Source: JAUWQU01 sp964605095
Lineage (GTDB): Bacteria; Planctomycetota; Phycisphaerae; SM23-33
Assembly (NCBI GenBank): GCA_964605095.1
Contig: CAZSBS010000163.1
Coordinates: 1-11,363 of the forward strand
DNA: 11,363 nt
Direction of reading: 5' to 3'
Program-made: the position numbers and the translations under genes
The notes under the pieces: generated by a model
The model's database searches: none
Seen by the model: only the letters and a program-made list of their open reading frames with translations
What the model was told of the DNA's origin: nothing
In this document: in pieces, positions 6,879 to 11,363 of the stretch
How positions within the stretch are numbered: position 1 is the stretch's first letter
Layout of the letters: every line of letters begins with the position of its first letter

Positions 6879-8452
6879 GAATACACATAGACAACCATGC
6901 GGTGGAAGTGCCCGACGGCTCGACGATCCTCGACGCGGCGCGAAAGCTGGGTATCGATATTCCCGCGCTATGCTGGCGCGACGGGTGCGACGCGAACACT
7001 TCGTGCATGGCGTGTGTGGTGCGCGTTGACGGGCGGGCCGGGCTTGTGCCCTCGTGCGCAACGCGGGCCGTCGAGGGCATGCGAGTCGAGAGCGAGTCCG
7101 ACGAGATACGCTCCGTCCGCCGCACGGCGATGGAACTGCTGCTGAGCGACCACCTCGGCGACTGCATGGCCCCGTGTCACAGCATCTGCCCGGCGCGGAT
7201 GAACATACCGAAGATGATCCGCCAGATCGCCGCCGGCTTGATGCCCGACGCCATCGAGACCGTCAAGGCGGACATTGCTTTGCCAGCCGTGCTGGGGCGA
7301 ATCTGCCCTGCCCCCTGCGAGAAGGGCTGTCGCCGAGCCCAGCACGACGCGGCCGTGACAATATGCCTGCTCAAACGCCACGTCGCCGACGTGGACCTGG
7401 CCTCGCCCGAACCCTACATGCCGCCGCGCGGGCAAAGCTCGGGCAAGACCGTCGCCATCGTCGGGGCGGGTCCGACGGGCCTGTCCGCCGCGTATTACCT
7501 CCTGGCGGCTGGGCATGACTGCGTGATCTTCGACGACCGCGAGGCCCCCGGCGGGCAGCTTCGCTACGGCGTGAGCGAAGAGACCCTCGACCGCGCTGTG
7601 CTGGACGGGGAGATCGGCATCATCCGCAAAATGGGCGCGGCCTTGCGATCCGGCGTCCGCGTCGGACGCGACGTGTCGCTGGCTGAGTTGCGGCGCGATT
7701 ACCAGGCCGTGCTTGTTGCTACTGGCGCTACCGGCCAGGCCGCGGCGGCGGAGCTTGGCCTGGACTGGGACGGCTCGGCCGTGCGGTACGACCGTACGAC
7801 GCACACCACGACAGTGGAGGGCGTTTTCGCCGCGTGCTCGGCGCGCCAGCAGAAGATGGCGGTTCGGGCGGTTGCCGACGGCAAGTCCGCGGCGGCGGCG
7901 ATAGGCCAGTTCCTCTCCGCCCAGGCCGTGGTTGGAGCGGCAAAGCCGTTCACCGTTCACATCGGCAAGGTCGAGCCGGAAGAGGTTCGCGGCTTCATGG
8001 CGACGGCCAGCGAAACCCCGCGCCGCGAGCCGGCTGACATTGTCGCCGGTTACACGCGGGCCGAGGCCGTCGAGCAAGCGGCTCGCTGCATGCACTGCGA
8101 CTGCCGCCGAGGCGACGACTGCAAGCTGCGAATCCACAGTGCGGCCTACGGCGCCTCCGCGTCGGCGTACAAGGCGGGCCGGCGGACTTTCGAGCAGCAT
8201 TTCCACGACCAGGGCGTGATCTTCGAGCCGGGCAAGTGCATCGACTGCGGGCTGTGCGTGCAGATCACTCGCCGCGCGGGCGAGCAGTACGGCCTGGCGC
8301 TGGTGGGGCGCGGCTTCAACGTCCGCGTCGTCGTGCCTATGGGCAAGTCGCTAAGTGAAGGCCTCGCCAAGGCCGCCGCCCAGTGCGTGGCCGCCTGCCC
8401 CACCGGCGCTCTGGCGATGCGGGATGAAGAAGAAAAGCAGACTTCACGCTGA
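6875..8452 (+). CDS. SfrB/StnA-like iron-sulfur flavoprotein lacking the NADPH domain
   Basis: A 525-residue protein. Residues 1-75 form a NuoG/HydA-type [2Fe-2S] domain (C33-x10-C44-x2-C47-x13-C61). Next is H93-x3-C97-x3-C101-x3-C105-P and G-R-I-C-P-A-P-C-E-K-G-C (C144, C148, C152), resembling the GltD N-terminal Fe-S region. The FAD fold follows with G-A-G-P-T-G (197-202) and G-G-Q-L-R-Y-G (226-232). At V-A-T-G-A (281-285) the GltD family normally inserts an NADPH-binding domain of more than 100 residues. Here the chain goes almost directly to the second FAD segment (about 293-345), with no second dinucleotide motif. The usual G-G-D there reads A-C-S. The C-terminus has C405, C408, C410, C416, and a site at C455/458/461 with C504 and C508-P. 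The ATGA overlap with the fusion gene implies one complex. SfrB and StnA relatives use NADPH; this one probably cannot. Confidence 0.88.
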   Translation: MRIHIDNHAVEVPDGSTILDAARKLGIDIPALCWRDGCDANTSCMACVVRVDGRAGLVPSCATRAVEGMRVESESDEIRSVRRTAMELLLSDHLGDCMAPCHSICPARMNIPKMIRQIAAGLMPDAIETVKADIALPAVLGRICPAPCEKGCRRAQHDAAVTICLLKRHVADVDLASPEPYMPPRGQSSGKTVAIVGAGPTGLSAAYYLLAAGHDCVIFDDREAPGGQLRYGVSEETLDRAVLDGEIGIIRKMGAALRSGVRVGRDVSLAELRRDYQAVLVATGATGQAAAAELGLDWDGSAVRYDRTTHTTTVEGVFAACSARQQKMAVRAVADGKSAAAAIGQFLSAQAVVGAAKPFTVHIGKVEPEEVRGFMATASETPRREPADIVAGYTRAEAVEQAARCMHCDCRRGDDCKLRIHSAAYGASASAYKAGRRTFEQHFHDQGVIFEPGKCIDCGLCVQITRRAGEQYGLALVGRGFNVRVVVPMGKSLSEGLAKAAAQCVAACPTGALAMRDEEEKQTSR

Positions 8453-8775
8453 GAACTTGGCGCGGGCTTCGCCCGTAACCCAATTGCGGATTTCGGATTG
8501 CCGCCGGCCGAAGCCCTGTGAATAGATGAATGGCGTTACCCTATCCTCCGACCTGCCGGCTGGCTGGAGCCACCCACACGAAACAGTGAGGAGCCCTTGT
8601 TTTGCTTTTACCCTCTGCGTGAATTTGTTTCTTCTTTATCCCCTGCATCCCTGCTGAGAATTATCGGACACCCTCCATGCCTGCTTGCCGGGTGTGGTCG
8701 GGGCTCCGCCGGGCCTAGAATGAGCTATCGACGGCTTGCGCACCGAGGCATCGCAAAGCCGCAAGGAGAAGTAAC
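8453..8775 (+). other. Intergenic region with hairpins and a heptamer remnant
   Basis: No convincing gene lies here. Soon after the stop there is a stem CGGGC-TTC-GCCCG (8463-8475) without a T run. Three 7-base words, TTGCGGA, TTTCGGA and TTGCCGC (8484-8504), look like a remnant of a heptamer tract and share GATTGCCGCC with the end of the tract at 4512-4521. Further on, ACACCC (8669-8674) can pair with GGGTGT (8690-8695), and CGGCTTGCG (8732-8740) can pair with CGCAAAGCCG (8752-8761) with one bulge just upstream of the next ribosome site. I see no confident promoter. Confidence 0.5.
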
Positions 8776-9018
8776 ATGACAATGGAACGGCTGATTCGCC
8801 TGATCGTGGGCACGTTCATTCTTGCAAGCTTGGCGCTTGGGTACTGGGTGAGCCACTGGTTCTTCCTGTTCACCGCCTTTGTCGGAGCGAACCTGTTCCA
8901 GTCCGCCCTGACAAAGTGGTGCCTGATGGAAGACATCCTGGCCAAGTTCGGCTACAAGCGCTGTGGGGAAGAAAGAGAAGACCTCCCTCAGAAAGCCCAG
9001 AGGCCGCATAGTTCATAG
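8776..9018 (+). CDS. DUF2892 family (YgaP-type) inner-membrane protein
   Basis: This 80-residue protein has two hydrophobic segments (about 6-24 and 27-44) and matches the DUF2892 pattern: an N-terminal R-L-I-R-L-I-V-G-T-F, a central T-A-F-V-G-A-N-L-F-Q-S, and a cysteine soon after (C49) in the place where many members have C-P. DUF2892 is the membrane domain found in YgaP; stand-alone versions are small membrane proteins of unsettled function, sometimes linked to sulfur or rhodanese chemistry. The start is supported by AAGGAG at 8763-8768, seven bases before the ATG. The tail after residue 60 is hydrophilic and probably variable. It stands alone between two long non-coding stretches, so no operon partner is evident. 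Confidence 0.82.
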   Translation: MTMERLIRLIVGTFILASLALGYWVSHWFFLFTAFVGANLFQSALTKWCLMEDILAKFGYKRCGEEREDLPQKAQRPHSS

Positions 9019-9251
9019 TATGTTGGTCCCGTAGGGACGTTTGCGATAAGCAGTGGGCACAGTACGTGTCTGGCGCGACCCCTGGAACTCTCAGTAGCCC
9101 GCTGGGGCTCCGGTTCAATGGATGCGCCGTCCACCCCTGTCCGCCCGTGGCTGATCGCACCCGCCCCGCGGGCTCAAGAACCGACTGCCAGAGAATCTGC
9201 GCGTACCCGGGCTGTCGCCTGGCGTGGCGTTCGGCGTTGCTTTTGCCTCGT
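9019..9251 (+). other. Intergenic region with two short perfect hairpins
   Basis: No gene is supported. Eight bases after the DUF2892 stop is GTCCC-GTA-GGGAC (9026-9038) followed by GTTT, possibly a weak terminator. AGCCC-GCTG-GGGCT occurs at about 9096-9109. Such short palindromes resemble those in the large intergenic region after the sulfatase-maturase gene. Confidence 0.45.
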
Positions 9252-9300
9252 CCGACCTGATACCCTGAAGGTCGGCATGGCAGGTGCCGACAATGTGGAG
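9252..9300 (+). promoter_or_regulatory. Leader with two mutually exclusive hairpins and ribosome site of the radical SAM gene
   Basis: CCGACCT (9252-9258) pairs perfectly with AGGTCGG (9269-9275). GTCGGCA (9271-9277) pairs perfectly with TGCCGAC (9285-9291). The two 7-bp stems share GTCGG at 9271-9275, so an RNA can form only one at a time. The second stem ends just before the ribosome site GTGGAG (9295-9300), which is five bases upstream of the ATG at 9306. The geometry is compatible with a translational switch or attenuator, though no known riboswitch class is recognised and no T run follows. Confidence 0.4.
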
Positions 9301-9305
9301 CAGTC

Positions 9306-10673
9306 ATGGCCTCGACGATCCAGCCGTTCAACATCATGTGCAAGCCGGTGTGCGGCATCTGCAACCTCGATTGCAGCTACTGCTACTACACGATGAAGCC
9401 GCGGGAGCTTTACCCCGGCCCGCGCAAGTTCCTAATGCCCGACGAGGTGCTGGAGACTTACGTGCGCCAGTACCTCGACGCCATGCCCGTTCATGTGGAC
9501 TTCGGCTGGCAGGGCGGCGAGCCCCTGCTGGCGGGCAAGGACTTTTACCATAAGGTTGTCAACCTGCAGCGCAAGTATGCACACGGCGGCCAGGAGGTCG
9601 CCAACGCGCTCCAGACCAACGCCACGCTGCTGGACGATGAGTGGTGCGAGTTTCTGGCGGAGCATCACTTCCTTGTCGGCGTTAGCCTCGACGGCCCGGC
9701 CCAATGGCATGACTCTTTCCGCCGCGACAAGCAGGGCCAGCCCACGTTCCACCGCGCGTGGCACGGCATAGAACTGCTGCGAAAGCACAAGGTCGAGTAC
9801 AACGTGCTGGTCACGCTTAACAGCGTCAACGCCCCGCACGCCGGCGACATCTACCGGTTCTTCGTCAACCGCGACATTCGGTATCTCCAGTTCATCCCCA
9901 TCCTCGAGCGCGACGCCGAGGACAACGTCCGCCCGTTCTCCTGCGGACCCGATCAGTGGGGCCAGTTCCTGCTAGACGTGTTCGAGCAGTGGGCCGGCCG
10001 GGATGTCGGAAAGGTCTCCGAGCGGTTCATCGACAACGTGCTGCACCAGATCATCTTCAACAAGGCGTCGATGTGCTGCTACAGCGACCGCTGCGCAAAC
10101 GCCCACGTGCTGGAGTTCAACGGCGACCTCTACGCCTGCGACCACTTCGTCTACAAGCAGTGGAAGATCGGCAATATCACCGAGCGACCGCTGCTGGACC
10201 TGCTGGCCGATCCGATGCTCGAACGGTTCGCCCAACTCAAGTGCGACCTGCCCGCCGCGTGCCGGTCCTGCGAGTTCCTCCAATACTGCAGGGGCGGCTG
10301 CCCGAAGCATCATGTGCCCATCGGCACGGATCCTGCCCGCGTCAACTGGTTCTGCGAGGGCTACAAGCGATTCTTCCGCGAGGCCCTGCCGGAACTGACC
10401 CGCATGGCGGCCTACATCCGCCACGGGCAGATCCCGCCTCTCAAGGACGCGCCCCAGCCCACGGACGACCTCGCCCAGCGTCAGGCCGCCTTCGAGGCCG
10501 GGCCGGGTCCCGACGCCGCCATCCCATACAAGCAGGAACTCCTCCAGGCGCCCGCACCGGCCCCGGCCAGACCCGCGCCCACTGCGCCACCGCTGTCCCG
10601 GACCCCTGGCCGAAACGACCCATGCCCCTGCGGCTCCGGCAGGAAGTTCAAGAAATGTTGCGGACGCGCGTGA
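9306..10673 (+). CDS. Anaerobic sulfatase-maturating enzyme (radical SAM/SPASM) with C-terminal SEC-C motif
   Basis: A 455-residue radical SAM enzyme expected to convert a sulfatase active-site Cys or Ser into formylglycine without oxygen. The SAM cluster motif is C19-x3-C23-x2-C26, followed by G-G-E-P (70-73). The SPASM cysteines are C257 (or C258), C263, C278 and C332 for one auxiliary cluster and C319, C322, C328 and C350 for the other. These have the same spacing, shifted by two, as the ligands I recall for the Clostridium perfringens enzyme. D279, directly after C278, matches its catalytic Asp. After a Pro/Ala-rich linker (about 398-433), the tail N-D-P-C-P-C-G-S-G-R-K-F-K-K-C-C is a SEC-C zinc motif, as in SecA. 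The ATG at 9306 has GTGGAG upstream. No sulfatase gene is complete in the window, so the substrates are encoded elsewhere or by the truncated gene at the right edge. Confidence 0.92.
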   Translation: MASTIQPFNIMCKPVCGICNLDCSYCYYTMKPRELYPGPRKFLMPDEVLETYVRQYLDAMPVHVDFGWQGGEPLLAGKDFYHKVVNLQRKYAHGGQEVANALQTNATLLDDEWCEFLAEHHFLVGVSLDGPAQWHDSFRRDKQGQPTFHRAWHGIELLRKHKVEYNVLVTLNSVNAPHAGDIYRFFVNRDIRYLQFIPILERDAEDNVRPFSCGPDQWGQFLLDVFEQWAGRDVGKVSERFIDNVLHQIIFNKASMCCYSDRCANAHVLEFNGDLYACDHFVYKQWKIGNITERPLLDLLADPMLERFAQLKCDLPAACRSCEFLQYCRGGCPKHHVPIGTDPARVNWFCEGYKRFFREALPELTRMAAYIRHGQIPPLKDAPQPTDDLAQRQAAFEAGPGPDAAIPYKQELLQAPAPAPARPAPTAPPLSRTPGRNDPCPCGSGRKFKKCCGRA

Positions 10674-10700
10674 TCGCCGCCCGCCAGTGGAGGAATTCGG

Positions 10701-10826
10701 GGTGCCATGCTTCCGCGGCTGTTTGCGGAAGCATGTTCCAGCAAGCCTGGCTGGCGGCCTGACTTTCTGCCGCCAACTACGCACCGGGAACATGCTTCCG
10801 CGAGAAGCGTGCGGAAGCATGGCACC
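10701..10826. repeat. REPIN-like nested palindrome
   Basis: The element contains two copies of an 11-bp stem. CATGCTTCCGC (10706-10716) pairs with GCGGAAGCATG (10725-10735), and the same arms recur at 10791-10801 and 10811-10821. The outer flanks also match: 10701-10716 is a perfect 16-base inverted repeat of 10811-10826, and 10725-10739 is a perfect 15-base inverted repeat of 10787-10801. A third small stem, TGGCGGC (10752-10758) with GCCGCCA (10769-10775), sits in the middle. The DNA can form two side-by-side hairpins or one long interrupted stem. The design resembles REP doublets (REPINs) that are moved in trans by RAYT transposases. It begins 27 bases after the sulfatase-maturase stop, so it may also end that transcript. 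Confidence 0.85.
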
Positions 10827-10893
10827 GCCAAGACGCCGTTTTCGGCCCCTCATTTCCGGGGCGAGGCAGTTGCGGCCGGCGGGTTGCTGTTAC

Positions 10894-11165
10894 AGCCCCG
10901 TTCACGGGGCTTCGACCGCCGAAGGCGGGTTTAGACCAGGCCTTTTAGGCCTGGGGCGACAAGGCAACTTATAGTCTTTTAGCACGCTTTCAGCGTGCTT
11001 TAGGCTGGCTTTAGCCTAAAGGCTGTCAAATACGGGTAAGCGTGCTGAAGCACGCTAAGAAAAAAAACACAAACAAGAACAATTGTCGCGTTGCACGTTA
11101 ACCAGGGCTAAAAGCCCTGGCCTATACCCCCGCTAGCGCGGGGGCGAAGCCCCGTGAACGGGGCT
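10894..11165. repeat. Array of small hairpins with mirrored ends
   Basis: Eight short palindromes follow one another: AGCCCCG/CGGGGCT (10894-10911), CCGCC/GGCGG (10916-10928), CCAGGCC/GGCCTGG (10936-10954), AGCACGCT/AGCGTGCT (10981-10999), TTTAGGCT/AGCCTAAA (10999-11020), AGCGTGCT/AGCACGCT (11039-11056), CCAGGGCT/AGCCCTGG (11102-11120) and CCCCCGC/GCGGGGG (11127-11144), then AGCCCCG/CGGGGCT again at 11148-11165 as a ninth, terminal unit. The first and last units are exact reverse complements including their loops. The third unit from each end is also related in inverted order (CCAGGCC-TTTTA- versus the complement of -TAAA-AGCCCTGG). The array therefore reads as an imperfect inverted repeat of hairpin cassettes. 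No coding sense is evident. Confidence 0.8.
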
Positions 11166-11292
11166 GAAGAAGAAATCGGTAAACAGGTACGCAATCCCTG
11201 GGAGTCGGGCGTTGCATCCCCACAAGCCGGGCAGCGGACACAGATCGAGGATGCCCCGGGAAAGGCAACAAAGGCAAGACATGAGGACCGCA
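11166..11292 (+). other. Leader region of the last gene
   Basis: This stretch lies between the hairpin array and the truncated gene at the right edge. It has no strong palindrome or recognisable promoter hexamers. It presumably holds the 5' untranslated region and perhaps the promoter of the following gene. A GAGG at 11283-11286 suits the ATG at 11293 as a ribosome site. Confidence 0.3.
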
Positions 11293-11363
11293 ATGAAGAT
11301 TCGACCAGCGGCGGGAACGATCATTCTACTGGCGATGGCCGCGGCAATGGCCTTGACGACGGC
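11293..11363 (+). CDS. N-terminus of a secreted protein (partial, runs off the window)
   Basis: From the ATG at 11293 the frame reads MKIRPAAGTIILLAMAAAMA followed by L-T-T. The short basic start and the roughly 16-residue hydrophobic Ala/Leu/Ile core are typical of a Sec signal peptide. An upstream in-frame ATG at 11281 would add M-R-T-A, but the GAGG at 11283-11286 is correctly spaced for 11293. The mature part lies outside the window, so the product is unknown; a secreted hydrolase or sulfatase would fit the maturase upstream, but that is a guess. Confidence 0.6.
   Translation, partial: MKIRPAAGTIILLAMAAAMALTT

Noticed and set aside
4044..7061. Very long minus-strand open frame (about 1000 codons)
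   Set aside because: It runs antisense to strongly supported NuoEF domains, passes through the N gap and the low-complexity repeat, and shows no motif. High GC makes such shadow frames common.
4527..8452. [FeFe]-hydrogenase HydABC operon
   Set aside because: No H-cluster motifs are seen; the A-position protein is a GltD-like flavoprotein instead.
6875..8452. Naming it an Nfn/Stn NADPH transhydrogenase subunit
   Set aside because: The NADPH-binding domain required for that activity is absent.
8597..8779. Small open frame of 60 codons
   Set aside because: It has no ribosome site or recognisable domain, and overlaps the ribosome site and start of the DUF2892 gene.
9096..9125. tRNA T-arm-like GGTTCAAT
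   Set aside because: The flanking bases do not form the required 5-bp stem and no acceptor or anticodon arms can be placed.
10687..10974. Open frames across the palindromes after the sulfatase-maturase gene
   Set aside because: They are open on both strands only because the palindromes lack stops; they have no ribosome sites and no domain sense.
11039..11066. Rho-independent terminator at the hairpin next to the A-rich run
   Set aside because: On the plus strand the stem is followed by A, not T. On the minus strand the T run comes before the stem, the wrong order for a terminator.

Overview
GC-rich bacterial DNA, most likely from an anaerobic or facultatively anaerobic member of the Planctomycetota (perhaps Phycisphaerae-like). 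The taxon is inferred from gene style: a W-x-Q-F-R-G-P PQQ-type beta-propeller protein, an anaerobic sulfatase-maturating enzyme carrying a SEC-C tail, and intergenic DNA crowded with heptamer repeats and small palindromes. A run of exactly 100 N marks a scaffold gap, so this is probably a metagenome or draft assembly.

Region 1 (1-4131) is a tightly packed plus-strand operon. It holds the tail of an unknown gene, a small Cys-rich membrane protein, a Tat-exported ferredoxin with four [4Fe-4S] motifs (NapG-like), a polytopic NosR/NapH-like iron-sulfur membrane protein, and a membrane-anchored PQQ-like beta-propeller protein. Every junction is a 4-base ATGA stop/start overlap, which points to translational coupling.

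Region 2 (4132-4526) is a 7-base-periodic repeat tract interrupted by the gap. It ends only 13 bases before the next start codon.

Region 3 (4527-8452) has two more ATGA-coupled genes. The first is a fusion of NuoE/HydC and NuoF/HydB with extra ferredoxin clusters. The second resembles the SfrB/StnA type (NuoG-like [2Fe-2S] domain, GltD-like flavin domain, C-terminal Fe-S domain), but the NADPH-binding domain that normally interrupts the GltD fold is missing. The pair looks like a soluble NADH-oxidising iron-sulfur flavoprotein related to electron-bifurcating HydABC/Stn complexes, with its NADP site and any hydrogenase domain absent. Together with Region 1 it suggests a module that moves electrons between the NAD pool, or ferredoxin, and a membrane/periplasmic Fe-S chain. 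This is the best candidate here for an undescribed system; the physical coupling is inferred.

Region 4 (8453-11363) is looser accessory DNA. It contains a DUF2892 membrane protein, a leader with two mutually exclusive hairpins, an anaerobic sulfatase-maturase with a SEC-C tail, a REPIN-like nested palindrome, an array of about eight small hairpins whose two ends mirror each other, and the signal-peptide start of a gene that runs off the window.
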